From NCBI GenBank assembly GCA_900547475.1, contig URGW01000037.1, positions 1 to 42,244 on the forward strand: a stretch of 42,244 nt of DNA, written 5' to 3'. Every line of letters starts with the position of its first letter. Position 1 is the first letter of the stretch. Of this stretch, positions 8,222-17,042 are shown piece by piece. The DNA is from an uncultured Clostridium sp. (GTDB taxonomy: Bacteria > Bacillota > Clostridia > Clostridiales > Clostridiaceae). The position numbers were made by a program, and so were the translations under genes. The notes beneath the pieces were generated by a model. The model had not been told where the DNA came from, did not search any database, and saw only the letters and a program-made list of their open reading frames with translations.

Positions 8222-8258
8222 TGGGACATAAAAGTCATTGCTGGGACATTTTTAGTCC
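8222..8258 (+). promoter_or_regulatory. Tandem CggR operator
   Basis: Two copies of TGGGACAT start exactly 20 nt apart (8222 and 8242), and each is followed by an A/T spacer and AGTC. The Bacillus CggR operator is two direct CGGGAC-N6-TGTC units with the same 20-nt period, so this is a near match. It lies between the promoter and the cggR ribosome-binding site (AAAGGAGG at 8259-8265), so bound CggR would block transcription of its own operon. The known effector relieving repression is fructose-1,6-bisphosphate. Confidence 0.85.
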
Positions 8259-8273
8259 AAAGGAGGGTCTGTA

Positions 8274-9308
8274 GTGCAGGAAATATTAGAGTTGCAAAGA
8301 AAGATAGTTCCTGAGCTGTTGGAAGTCCTGGAAAAACGATATAATGTTTTAAGGACAATTTTTTATAACCAACCTATTGGAAGAAGAATGCTTGCAAGTG
8401 AACTTAATCTTGGCGAAAGAATAGTTAGAAATGAGATTGATTTATTAAAGGCACAAAACTTAATAGAGATTAATACCCCTGGTATGACCGTTACTAAAGA
8501 TGGACAACATGTTTTAGAAGGGTTAAAAGATTTGATACATCAAACAAAGGGATTAAATGATATTGAGAAGAATATTAAATCATTCTTAGGATTAAAAGAT
8601 GTTGTTATAGTTCCAGGTAATGTTGAGGAAAATCCAGCAACACTTAAGGAATTAGGAAAAGCAGCAGCTAACTATGTAAAAAGTATAATAAAAGATAGTG
8701 ATATAATAGCTATTACGGGAGGAAGCACAGTAAAAGAAGTTGTTGAGGAATTCCCGAAAGTAAGTAATATTTCTGATGTTCTTGTTATTCCAGCTAGAGG
8801 CGGAATGGGGAGAAAGGTTGAAAGCCAAGCTAATTATTTAGCAGCGGCATTAGCTAATAAAGTTGAAGGTACTTATAAATTATTGCATATTCCAGAGAAT
8901 GTTAGTTCTAAAGTGTTAGAAGGACTTCTTAAAGAAAAGCAAATAAAGGAAGTTATAGATAATATTCATAATGCTGATATTTTAATTTATGGAATAGGAA
9001 ACGCAATTCATATGGCTAAAAAACGTGGATTATCAGAAGAGTATATAAGTAAACTTGAAAAACTAGGAGCAGTAGGAGAAGCATTTGGGTGTTATTTTAA
9101 TAAGGATTCCCAAGTAGTTTTAGAAAATACTCCAATCGGAATTAATATTAATGATGCAAAAAAAATTAATACACATATTGCTGTAGCTGCAGGAGAAAAT
9201 AAAGTAGAAGCTATAATTGCAACAGAAATGAACAATTCTAATGCTGTTTTAGTTACTGATGAAGCTGCAGGAAGAAAAATTGCAGATTTAATTAAAATTT
9301 ATAGGTGA
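8274..9308 (+). CDS. cggR: Central glycolytic genes regulator (SorC/DeoR-type repressor)
   Basis: CggR represses the lower-glycolysis operon and is released by fructose-1,6-bisphosphate. The 344-aa protein has an N-terminal winged helix-turn-helix (about 25-75, including RRMLASELNLGERIVRNEID) and a SorC-type sugar-phosphate-binding domain (about 90-340). Within that domain are IIAITGGSTVKEVVEEFP, VLVIPARGGMGR and DILIYGIGNAIHMAKKRG. The start is GTG at 8274, 8 nt behind AAAGGAGG; no ATG fits better. The tandem operator just upstream, and gap 75 nt downstream, place it as the operon's autoregulator, as in Bacillus. No terminator is seen between cggR and gap. Confidence 0.95.
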   Translation: MQEILELQRKIVPELLEVLEKRYNVLRTIFYNQPIGRRMLASELNLGERIVRNEIDLLKAQNLIEINTPGMTVTKDGQHVLEGLKDLIHQTKGLNDIEKNIKSFLGLKDVVIVPGNVEENPATLKELGKAAANYVKSIIKDSDIIAITGGSTVKEVVEEFPKVSNISDVLVIPARGGMGRKVESQANYLAAALANKVEGTYKLLHIPENVSSKVLEGLLKEKQIKEVIDNIHNADILIYGIGNAIHMAKKRGLSEEYISKLEKLGAVGEAFGCYFNKDSQVVLENTPIGININDAKKINTHIAVAAGENKVEAIIATEMNNSNAVLVTDEAAGRKIADLIKIYR

Positions 9309-9383
9309 AACAATAGTTTCATATTAATTTGATTTAAAATTTAATTTTAAATATATAATATCTATTTTTAGGAGGTAATTGTA

Positions 9384-10397
9384 ATGGTAAGAGTTGCAAT
9401 AAACGGTTTTGGACGTATAGGACGTCTTGCATTTAGACAAATGTTTGGAGCAGAAGGGTATGAAATAGTTGCTATCAACGATTTAACAAGCCCATCAATG
9501 TTAGCTCATTTATTAAAATATGATTCAGCACAAGGAAGATACGCTTTAGGTGATACTGTTGTTGCTGGTGAAAATTCTATCACTGTTGATGGAAAAGAAA
9601 TCAGAATTTATGCTGAAGCTGATGCTTCTAAATTACCATGGGGAGAAATTGGTGTTGACGTAGTATTAGAATGTACTGGATTCTACGTATCAAAAGCTAA
9701 ATCTCAAGCACACATTGATGCAGGTGCTAAGAAAGTTGTTATATCAGCTCCAGCTGGAAACGACCTTCCAACAGTTGTATTTAACGTAAACCAAGATATA
9801 TTAACAGCTGAAGATAACATAATTTCTGCTGCATCTTGTACTACAAACTGCTTAGCTCCAATGGCTAAAGCATTAAATGACTTTGCACCAATTCAATCTG
9901 GTATAATGTCAACAATCCACGCTTACACTGGAGACCAAATGGTATTAGATGGACCACACAGAAAAGGTGACTTCAGAAGAGCTAGAGCTGCAGCTGCAAA
10001 CATCGTTCCTAACTCAACAGGAGCTGCTAAAGCTATCGGATTAGTTATTCCAGAATTAAACGGAAAATTAATCGGTTCTGCACAAAGAGTACCAGTTCCA
10101 ACTGGATCAACTACAATCTTAACTGCAGTAGTTAAGGGTGAAAATGTAACTAAAGAAGCTATAAACGCTGCTATGAAAGCTGCTTCAAACGAATCTTTTG
10201 GTTACACTGAAGAAGAATTAGTTTCTTCAGACATCGTAGGAATCACTTACGGTTCATTATTCGATGCAACTCAAACTATGGTATCTGAAATCGGAGAAGG
10301 TTTATACCAAGTTCAAGTTGTTGCATGGTATGACAACGAAAACTCATACACTAGCCAAATGGTTAGAACTATTAAATACTTCGCTGAATTAGCTTAA
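9384..10397 (+). CDS. gap: Glyceraldehyde-3-phosphate dehydrogenase, type I
   Basis: This enzyme oxidises glyceraldehyde-3-phosphate to 1,3-bisphosphoglycerate with NAD and phosphate. The 337-aa protein begins with the Rossmann motif VAINGFGRIGRLAFR. It has INDLTSPSMLAHLLKYDS, where the Asp after the second strand favours NAD over NADP. The catalytic cysteine is C152 in AASCTTNCLAP, and the catalytic histidine lies in STIHAYTGDQ. Codons are strongly biased to AAC, ATC and TTC compared with the surrounding genes, as expected for a highly expressed gene. A strong AGGAGG precedes the ATG. Two hairpins separate it from pgk, so gap transcripts may be more abundant than pgk-tpi. Confidence 0.98.
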   Translation: MVRVAINGFGRIGRLAFRQMFGAEGYEIVAINDLTSPSMLAHLLKYDSAQGRYALGDTVVAGENSITVDGKEIRIYAEADASKLPWGEIGVDVVLECTGFYVSKAKSQAHIDAGAKKVVISAPAGNDLPTVVFNVNQDILTAEDNIISAASCTTNCLAPMAKALNDFAPIQSGIMSTIHAYTGDQMVLDGPHRKGDFRRARAAAANIVPNSTGAAKAIGLVIPELNGKLIGSAQRVPVPTGSTTILTAVVKGENVTKEAINAAMKAASNESFGYTEEELVSSDIVGITYGSLFDATQTMVSEIGEGLYQVQVVAWYDNENSYTSQMVRTIKYFAELA

Positions 10398-10430
10398 TTT
10401 TTAATAGATAATTATATATGGATTTAGATG

Positions 10431-10506
10431 CTTATAAAAGCACTCTTATAAGATCCTAAAAAGGGTCCGGTCTCTAAGGCATACTTATAAGACCGGGCCT
10501 GTTTTA
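10431..10506 (+). terminator. Double hairpin / partial terminator between gap and pgk
   Basis: Hairpin 1 pairs CTTATAA (10431-10437) with TTATAAG (10446-10452). Hairpin 2 pairs GGTCCGGTCT (10464-10473) with AGACCGGGCC (10490-10499) and is followed by TGTTTTAAAA. Its GC content is well above the local background. It could act as a leaky terminator or a processing/stability element. TTATAA occurs three times, so alternative pairings exist. Confidence 0.65.
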
Positions 10507-10549
10507 AAATTATAAAGAAAACTATGAATAAATTTATGAGGTGAAAAGA

Positions 10550-11728
10550 ATGAGCTTTAATAAGAAGACAATTGAAGATATTCAAGTTAACGGTAAAAGA
10601 GTTTTAGTAAGATGTGACTTTAACGTTCCATTAAAAGATGGAGTTATCACTGATGAAAATAGATTAGTAGGAGCTCTTCCAACAATCAAATACTTAGTTG
10701 AAAACGGAGCTAAAGTTATACTTTGCTCACACTTAGGAAAAGATGCTTCTAAGACTTTAGCACCAGTTGCTGTAAGATTAAGCGAAATGTTAGGTAAAGA
10801 AGTTGTTTTCGCTAGAGATGAAGAGGTTGTTGGAGAAAACGCTAGAAAAGCTGTTGCTGATATGAAGGACGGAGACGTTGTATTATTAGAAAATACTAGA
10901 TGCAGAAAAGAAGAAACTAAGAACGGAGAAGAATTATCTAAAGAATTAGCTTCTTTATGTGATATTTACGTTAATGATGCATTCGGAACTGCTCACAGAG
11001 CTCACTCTTCAACTGAAGGTGTTACTAAATTCGTAGATACAGCTGTATGCGGATACTTAATTCAAAAAGAATTAAAGTTCTTAGGAGAAGCTGTAAACAA
11101 TCCAGTTAGACCTTTCGTTGCTATATTAGGTGGATCTAAGGTTTCAGATAAGATTGCTGTTATCAACAACTTATTAGAAAAAGTTAATACAATTATCATT
11201 GGTGGAGGAATGGCTTATACATTCTTAAAAGCTCAAGGATATGAAATCGGAACTTCTTTATGTGAAGATGATAGAATGGACTACGCTAAGGAAATGATCG
11301 CTAAAGCTGAAGCTAACGGTGTTAAATTCTTATTACCTGTAGACCACAGAATTGCTGATGGATTCAAGGATGTTGAAGCTACAGTTACTGAAGATCAAAA
11401 CATTCCAGCTGGATTCATGGGATTAGATATCGGACCTAAGACAGAAGCTTTATATGCTGATGCAATTAAAGATGCTAAGACTGTTATCTGGAACGGACCA
11501 ATGGGAGTATTCGAATTCGAAAACTTCAACAAAGGAACAATTGCAGTTGCTAAAGCTATGGCTGATGCAGATGCTACAACAGTTATCGGTGGAGGAGACT
11601 CAGCTGCTGCTGTTAACATCTTAGGATTCGGAGATAAGATGACTCACATCTCTACAGGTGGTGGAGCTTCATTAGAATTCTTAGAAGGTAAAACTTTACC
11701 AGGAATCGCTGCTTTAAACGACAAGTAA
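10550..11728 (+). CDS. pgk: Phosphoglycerate kinase
   Basis: PGK transfers the acyl phosphate of 1,3-bisphosphoglycerate to ADP, the first ATP-yielding step of glycolysis. The 392-aa protein carries the signature KRVLVRCDFNVPL, the substrate-binding LCSHLGK and NDAFGTAHRAHSS, and the nucleotide-domain motifs AILGGSKVSDKI, NGPMGVFEF and TVIGGGDSAAA. A GTG at 10541 is in frame but lies inside the ribosome-binding site GAGGTG (10538-10543). The ATG at 10550 has 6-nt spacing and gives the expected N-terminus MSFNKKTIEDI. Codon use is highly biased, like gap and tpiA. It is part of the cggR-gap-pgk-tpiA run. Confidence 0.98.
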   Translation: MSFNKKTIEDIQVNGKRVLVRCDFNVPLKDGVITDENRLVGALPTIKYLVENGAKVILCSHLGKDASKTLAPVAVRLSEMLGKEVVFARDEEVVGENARKAVADMKDGDVVLLENTRCRKEETKNGEELSKELASLCDIYVNDAFGTAHRAHSSTEGVTKFVDTAVCGYLIQKELKFLGEAVNNPVRPFVAILGGSKVSDKIAVINNLLEKVNTIIIGGGMAYTFLKAQGYEIGTSLCEDDRMDYAKEMIAKAEANGVKFLLPVDHRIADGFKDVEATVTEDQNIPAGFMGLDIGPKTEALYADAIKDAKTVIWNGPMGVFEFENFNKGTIAVAKAMADADATTVIGGGDSAAAVNILGFGDKMTHISTGGGASLEFLEGKTLPGIAALNDK

Positions 11729-11759
11729 GATTTAAAGTCTAATAAAAATAGATTTAAAG

Positions 11760-11792
11760 GTTATGAATGAAGTATAAATCTTCATTCATAAC
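11760..11792 (+). other. Intercistronic hairpin between pgk and tpiA
   Basis: GTTATGAATGAAG (11760-11772) and CTTCATTCATAAC (11780-11792) form a perfect 13-bp stem with a 7-nt loop. No T-run follows, so it is more likely an RNA-stability or processing element than a terminator. Confidence 0.6.
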
Positions 11793-11826
11793 TAATTATT
11801 TAAAATTAAATTATGAGGTGAATTAA

Positions 11827-12573
11827 ATGAGAAAAGCTATTATCGCTGGAAACTGGAAAATGCACTATACTCCAGAAGAAGCTGTTAAAGTTATAAACGA
11901 ATTAAAACCATTAGTAAAGGATGCTACTTGTGATGTAGTAGTTTGTCCTACTTTTGTTTGCTTAGATGCTGTATTAAAAGCAGTTGAAGGATCAAACATC
12001 AAAGTTGCTGCTCAAAACATGCACTTTGAAGAAAAAGGAGCTTTTACTGGTGAAGTTGCTCCAGGAATGTTAGAAGCTATGGGTGTTAGCTATGTTGTTT
12101 TAGGACACAGTGAAAGAAGAGAATACTTCAATGAAACTGATGAAGCTTTAAACAAAAAAGTTAAAGCTGCTTTCGCTCACAACTTAACTCCAATCCTTTG
12201 CTGTGGAGAAACTTTAGAACAAAGAGAAAACGGAACAACTAACGAAGTTGTTGGAGCTCAAATCAAAGCTGATTTAGAAGGTTTAGCACCAGAATTAGCA
12301 GAAAAAGTTGTTATAGCTTATGAACCAATCTGGGCTATCGGAACTGGTAAAACTGCTACTGATGAACAAGCTAACGAAACAATTATGGCTGTAAGAAGCG
12401 TTGTTTCTGAAATGTTCGGTGAAGAAGTTGCTAATAAAGTAAGAATCCAATACGGTGGATCAGTTAAGCCAGGAACTATAAAAGCTCAAATGGCTCAATC
12501 TGATATCGATGGTGCTTTAGTTGGTGGAGCTAGCTTAGTTGCTACTGACTTTGCTCAAATAGTAAACTACTAA
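11827..12573 (+). CDS. tpiA: Triosephosphate isomerase
   Basis: TpiA interconverts dihydroxyacetone phosphate and glyceraldehyde-3-phosphate. The 248-aa protein is full length and has AGNWKMH (Asn and Lys of the active site), the catalytic histidine H94 in LGHSERR, the catalytic glutamate E166 in AYEPIWAIGTGKTA, and the phosphate-binding YGGSVKPG and ALVGGAS loops. The ribosome-binding site is GAGGTG. A strong terminator ends the operon directly after it. In many Firmicutes gpmI follows tpiA; here gpmI is about 20 kb further on. Confidence 0.98.
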   Translation: MRKAIIAGNWKMHYTPEEAVKVINELKPLVKDATCDVVVCPTFVCLDAVLKAVEGSNIKVAAQNMHFEEKGAFTGEVAPGMLEAMGVSYVVLGHSERREYFNETDEALNKKVKAAFAHNLTPILCCGETLEQRENGTTNEVVGAQIKADLEGLAPELAEKVVIAYEPIWAIGTGKTATDEQANETIMAVRSVVSEMFGEEVANKVRIQYGGSVKPGTIKAQMAQSDIDGALVGGASLVATDFAQIVNY

Positions 12574-12582
12574 AATTTTTAA

Positions 12583-12627
12583 AAATAGACTTAAACTTAT
12601 AATATATAGTTTAAGTCTATTTTTTTA
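12583..12627 (+). terminator. Rho-independent terminator of the cggR-gap-pgk-tpiA operon
   Basis: AAATAGACTTAAACT (12583-12597) pairs perfectly with AGTTTAAGTCTATTT (12608-12622), followed by further Ts. Confidence 0.92.
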
Positions 12628-12641
12628 TTGCGAATATTTCC

Positions 12642-12655
12642 GGTAAATGTTTACA
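12642..12655 (+). promoter_or_regulatory. Candidate CcpA catabolite-responsive element (cre) for GH84
   Basis: GGTAAATGTTTACA matches the cre consensus TGWAANCGNTNWCA at 12 of 14 positions and is nearly palindromic (GTAAA-TG-TTTAC). It overlaps the predicted -35 box, a position that would repress the gene when preferred sugar is present. Confidence 0.5.
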
Positions 12656-12679
12656 CAGATTTATACTTGTTGTTATAAT
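12650..12679 (+). promoter_or_regulatory. Promoter of the GH84 gene
   Basis: TTTACA (12650-12655), an 18-nt spacer and a perfect TATAAT (12674-12679) form a sigma-A-like promoter. The leader to the ATG is about 80 nt and has two G-rich Shine-Dalgarno-like tracts (12714-12722, and AGGGGGAG near 12751). Confidence 0.6.
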
Positions 12680-12765
12680 GGTAAATAATACAACTTTTAC
12701 ATAATAATTATAAAAAGGGGGGACATTTTTTAGTGTAAATATAAAATAATAGGGGGAGTATAAAA

Positions 12766-15700
12766 ATGAAAAGATTAACTAGTTTGATACTAGCTACTAC
12801 GATAAGTATTGGTTTATTTAATACTTTAGATATAAAGGTTAATGCTAAAGAAAATAATACCAATATTCAACTAGAGGAGAATTATGAAATATACCCATTA
12901 CCACAAAATGAAACATATTTAGGATCTAATTTTAGAATTACAGATGAAGTTAACATAGTGGTTGAAGATGGAATTGATGAATCTACCAGAAACTTTATTA
13001 TTGAAACCTTGACTGCAAATGGTATTAATAATATTTTTTCTAATGAAATAGTTGAAAATAAAACTAATATTATTATTGGAGTAAGAGGATCTGCTGGGTA
13101 TGTAGATAATTATTTTACTGAAAACATAGATTATAATGAAAAAATATTTTTAGAAGAAGATGCTTATGTTTTAAAGGTAGATAATAGTTTAAAAGAAAAT
13201 GGAGTTATTGCAATATTAGGTGATACAACAGATTCTGCATATTATGGTATAGCAACTTTAAAAATGATTTTTAATCAAATAGAAAATAATCAAATAAAAA
13301 ATGTTATGTATGAAGATTTTGCAGATGCTAAATGGAGAGGATTTATTGAAGGGTTTTATGGTTATCCTTGGTCAAATGAAGATAGAAAGAGTTTAATGGA
13401 GTTTGGTGGAAACTTTAAAATGAATTCATATATATTTGCGCCTAAGGATGATCCATACCATAATAGGCAATGGAGAGAACTATACCCAGATGATAAATTA
13501 GCAGAAATAAAAGAATTAGTAGATGTAGGACACAAGAGTAAAACGCAATTTATTTGGGCTATCCATCCAGGATTTAACATGATTAAATGGAATGATTATG
13601 ATAATGAACTTCAAACATTATTGAATAAATTAGAACAATTATATAGTATTGGAGTACGACAATTTGGTCTATTTATGGATGATATAAGTACTGATCAATC
13701 GTTAACTGATAAAGATTGGCATGTAAGACTTGTTACAGATGTTGCTAATTGGGTTAAGGAAAAAGGTGATTGTGATTCATTAATATATTGTCCGCCATAC
13801 TATAATCAAGCATGGACAGGAGAGAAAGGTAAACCATACTTACAAGCATTATCAAATGTTCCTAAAAATGTGGAGATAATGTGGACTGGAGTAGATGTTT
13901 GTGGACAAGTGGTTGAGTCTGAAATGCAATGGCCAAAAGATATAATAGGAAGAGATATTTATATGTGGCTTAATTGGCCAGTTAATGGACACAACTCATC
14001 ACGATTAATGCTAGGAAAAGGAGAGGTTATGGATCCTGGAGTTCATAATATTTCGGGAATAGTAACTAATCCATTAGAATATGCTGAATTATCAAAGACA
14101 GCTATTTTTGCTATTGCAGATTATACATGGAATACTGATGAGTTTAATGATGATAAGAGCTGGGAAGATTCATTTAAATATATAAATCCAGAAGTAGCAG
14201 AAGAATTTCATATTATAGCTTCTCATTTAAGTGATCCATCTCCAAGTAATAGAAACTTAGTTTTAGAAGAGTCAGAATATATAAAAGAGGATTTAGATTT
14301 ATTTTTAAATAATTATAATAGTGGTAAAGATATTAGTGAGGTAGGAAATAGATTAATTTATGAGTTTGATAAGATATTAGAGTCAATTGTGATATTTAAT
14401 TCAGAAAAAAATTTAAATGAAAAAATGAAGAGTGAAATAAAACCTTGGTTAGGCTCTTTAGAATATATAGTAAAAGCATGTAAATCTTCAGTTAATAGTG
14501 CTATTGCAATTAGTGAATCAAATCTTGATGTAGCATGGACTGAATTATCAAACGCTACAGTTTTCAAACAAAAATCTCAAACGTTTACAACTAAAAAATT
14601 AAATTCTCCAGATGTTGTTGTTGAGAGTGGAGCAAAGAGATTAATTCCATTTGCAAATGAGTTAATAAGTAGTTTAGATTCAAAAATATATATGCAAATT
14701 GATCCACAAGCAAGTAGTAGAATACCAATATCTTCATATAATTCAAATGAATTAGATTTAATAGTTGATGGGGACGAAGAAACATATGCTTATTTTAAAA
14801 CTCTCCAAAAGGTAGGAGATTGGTATGGTATTGATTTAGGAAAGGTTATTGAAGTTAATAATATAGAAATTCTTCAAGGAAGAAATGATACTGATCATGA
14901 TAGATTTCATAAGGGTATTTTAGAATATTCAGAGGATGGTGAGAGTTGGGTACCAATCGGAGAAGAAAGAACAGATTCTAGAATAGTAGAAAATGATTTA
15001 TCTATAAAAGCAAGATACATTAGATATAGAGCAACAATTGCAGGAGTACCAGGTGGAAAGCCAGATTTATGGACAGCGATAAGAGAGATAAGAATAAATA
15101 AAGAGGAAAATAAACCAGTTTTACTTACTAATGTTAAAGAACTAGAAAATATTAATATTAGCATATCTGAATTAAAAACAGAAATATTAAATGCATCAAA
15201 TATTACATTAAAAACAAATGAATATTTAGGATTTAAGTTAAATGAAATCGAAAAAATTGAGAATTTAATATGTGAGGCTTCATCACAAGATATAACTGTA
15301 GAAACTTCTATTAATGAAATTCAATGGAGTGAGGGAACAGATACAAGTGAAGCAAGATATATTAGAGTAATAAATAAAAGAAATGATGATATAACATTTG
15401 ATTTAAATAAATTATCAGTTACGTTAAATAAATTTCAAGATACAAAAATTACCCATAATTATGGAGGGATATATAGTGGAAGCATAGAAAATGTTTTTGA
15501 TAAAAAATTAGAAAGTAAGGTTTGGTTTAATTCAGCTCAGGGAAAAGATAAATATGTACAAGTAGATTTAGGTGGAGTAGTTAATATTGATAAGATAGAT
15601 TTAGTAATAGGAGATTCTGAAAAAGACTACTTTAGAAATGGAAACTTAGAAATATCTTTGGATGGAGAGACGTGGGAAGTTATAGATGAGATAACAGGTG

Positions 15701-16845
15701 AAAGTAGAGAGGCTAACTTCCCAACACTTAAGGCTCCTTACAGATATAGAACTACAGAGGGTATTAATAAAGAGGCTAGATATATTAGATTAATATCAAA
15801 AAATAATAATAATGCATGGTTAGCATTAAATGAAATACTAATAAATGATGGTATTAATATAGATACAAATACAAATCTATCATTAATAGCTAAACCAGAA
15901 GGTGAATTAAGCAATACTTCTGAATCTATAATAGATAAAAAATTATCTACATTCTATACACCAGCTGGAGAAACTTTAGATGGTGAATTATTATATAGGC
16001 TTTCTGATTACAGTGAAGTTGGTGAGTTAATTATTTTACAAGGACCAACAGGTATTTCAAATGCAAGCGTTCAAATAAGAGATTTAGATGGATGGCATGA
16101 GATTGGAACTTTATCTAATTCTTATAATTATTTTGATACTAGTAATTTAAATAATGTTTTAGATGTTAAGTTGGTATGGAATGGTATTAAGCCAATTATA
16201 AATGAAATAATAACAGTAAAAAAATCAAGTGAAAATACACCAAATGATATAATAAATAAGGATGAATTAAAGTCAATTATAGAAAAGGCAAAGAATATAG
16301 TTGAAAATGAGAGTGACAAGTATATAGAGGAGACTATAGAATCATTAAAAGAAGCAATTACTATTGCAGAAAAAGTTTTAGATAATGATAAGGCAACTCA
16401 AGATGAGGTAAATGAAGCATATAATACTTTAATAAAGGAATACTTAAATTTAAGATTAATTCCAGATAAATCTTTACTTGAAGAATTGATTAAGGAGTTA
16501 GAGGCCTTAGATTTATCTAAATATACTGAAAAGAGTGCTAATTTTGTAAAGAAGGAATTAGCAAATGCTAGTAAGGTATTAAGTAATGAAGAAGCCACTA
16601 AAACAGAGATAGATGAAGCTGTAGAAAATCTTAGAAGGGCTAAAGAGTCTTTAGTAGAAAAAGATAATAGTAGTAATTCTAATGAAACTGAAAGTAATGA
16701 TGTAGAGAGTTTAAGTAGAGATGAAAGTAATGAAAATTTACCAAAAACTGGAGATATAATTTCATCATCAGTAATTTTAATAATAGCAGGAGTATTAATA
16801 TTTGGTGGAGTATTAATATTTAAGAAGAAAAAGATATTAAAATAA
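12766..16845 (+). CDS. Sortase-anchored GH84 beta-N-acetylglucosaminidase (hyaluronidase/NagJ-like)
   Basis: GH84 enzymes remove terminal beta-GlcNAc from glycans and glycoproteins by substrate-assisted catalysis; Clostridium perfringens NagH/NagJ are the model relatives. The 1359-aa protein has a signal peptide (1 to about 27, ending KVNA) and an N-terminal GH20b-like domain (about 38-180). The GH84 barrel (about 186-490) contains RGFIEGFYGYPW, with the catalytic aspartate pair D305-D306 in FMDDIST, matching D297-D298 of NagJ. A helical region follows. Then come three beta-sandwich regions resembling F5/8-type (CBM32) modules (about 650-785, 895-1035, 1040-1155) and two FIVAR-like repeats (about 1165-1300). 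The C-terminus has LPKTG (1325-1329), a membrane span and KKKK, the signal for sortase attachment to the wall. It is monocistronic, with its own promoter and terminator. Likely substrates are host mucin or O-GlcNAc glycans; the exact one is inference. Confidence 0.92.
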   Translation: MKRLTSLILATTISIGLFNTLDIKVNAKENNTNIQLEENYEIYPLPQNETYLGSNFRITDEVNIVVEDGIDESTRNFIIETLTANGINNIFSNEIVENKTNIIIGVRGSAGYVDNYFTENIDYNEKIFLEEDAYVLKVDNSLKENGVIAILGDTTDSAYYGIATLKMIFNQIENNQIKNVMYEDFADAKWRGFIEGFYGYPWSNEDRKSLMEFGGNFKMNSYIFAPKDDPYHNRQWRELYPDDKLAEIKELVDVGHKSKTQFIWAIHPGFNMIKWNDYDNELQTLLNKLEQLYSIGVRQFGLFMDDISTDQSLTDKDWHVRLVTDVANWVKEKGDCDSLIYCPPYYNQAWTGEKGKPYLQALSNVPKNVEIMWTGVDVCGQVVESEMQWPKDIIGRDIYMWLNWPVNGHNSSRLMLGKGEVMDPGVHNISGIVTNPLEYAELSKTAIFAIADYTWNTDEFNDDKSWEDSFKYINPEVAEEFHIIASHLSDPSPSNRNLVLEESEYIKEDLDLFLNNYNSGKDISEVGNRLIYEFDKILESIVIFNSEKNLNEKMKSEIKPWLGSLEYIVKACKSSVNSAIAISESNLDVAWTELSNATVFKQKSQTFTTKKLNSPDVVVESGAKRLIPFANELISSLDSKIYMQIDPQASSRIPISSYNSNELDLIVDGDEETYAYFKTLQKVGDWYGIDLGKVIEVNNIEILQGRNDTDHDRFHKGILEYSEDGESWVPIGEERTDSRIVENDLSIKARYIRYRATIAGVPGGKPDLWTAIREIRINKEENKPVLLTNVKELENINISISELKTEILNASNITLKTNEYLGFKLNEIEKIENLICEASSQDITVETSINEIQWSEGTDTSEARYIRVINKRNDDITFDLNKLSVTLNKFQDTKITHNYGGIYSGSIENVFDKKLESKVWFNSAQGKDKYVQVDLGGVVNIDKIDLVIGDSEKDYFRNGNLEISLDGETWEVIDEITGESREANFPTLKAPYRYRTTEGINKEARYIRLISKNNNNAWLALNEILINDGINIDTNTNLSLIAKPEGELSNTSESIIDKKLSTFYTPAGETLDGELLYRLSDYSEVGELIILQGPTGISNASVQIRDLDGWHEIGTLSNSYNYFDTSNLNNVLDVKLVWNGIKPIINEIITVKKSSENTPNDIINKDELKSIIEKAKNIVENESDKYIEETIESLKEAITIAEKVLDNDKATQDEVNEAYNTLIKEYLNLRLIPDKSLLEELIKELEALDLSKYTEKSANFVKKELANASKVLSNEEATKTEIDEAVENLRRAKESLVEKDNSSNSNETESNDVESLSRDESNENLPKTGDIISSSVILIIAGVLIFGGVLIFKKKKILK

Positions 16846-16853
16846 GATTAAAG

Positions 16854-16900
16854 GGATACTTTAAAATATTATTAAGCTTATATTTTAAAGTATCCTTTCA
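16854..16900 (+). terminator. Rho-independent terminator after the GH84 gene
   Basis: GGATACTTTAAAATAT (16854-16869) pairs perfectly with ATATTTTAAAGTATCC (16880-16895), followed by TTTCATTATAT. Confidence 0.85.
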
Positions 16901-17007
16901 TTATATAAGGGTAAGCTAAATGAATAAGAGATTAGAAAAGTATTTTTTTATTAATATATTGCGTCAAAACATAATAAAGTTGCAAATAAAAAAGATCTCC
17001 GAAAATA

Positions 17008-17036
17008 TTTACAATAATAGTAAATATTGATATATT
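17008..17036 (+). promoter_or_regulatory. Promoter of the beta-galactosidase gene
   Basis: TTTACA (17008-17013), a 17-nt spacer and TATATT (17031-17036) fit sigma-A. The inverted repeat ATATTTAC / GTAAATAT (about 17006-17027) overlaps the -35 region and spacer and could be a protein-binding site. Initiation near 17043 would leave a leader of about 380 nt. Confidence 0.5.
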
Positions 17037-17042
17037 AGATTA

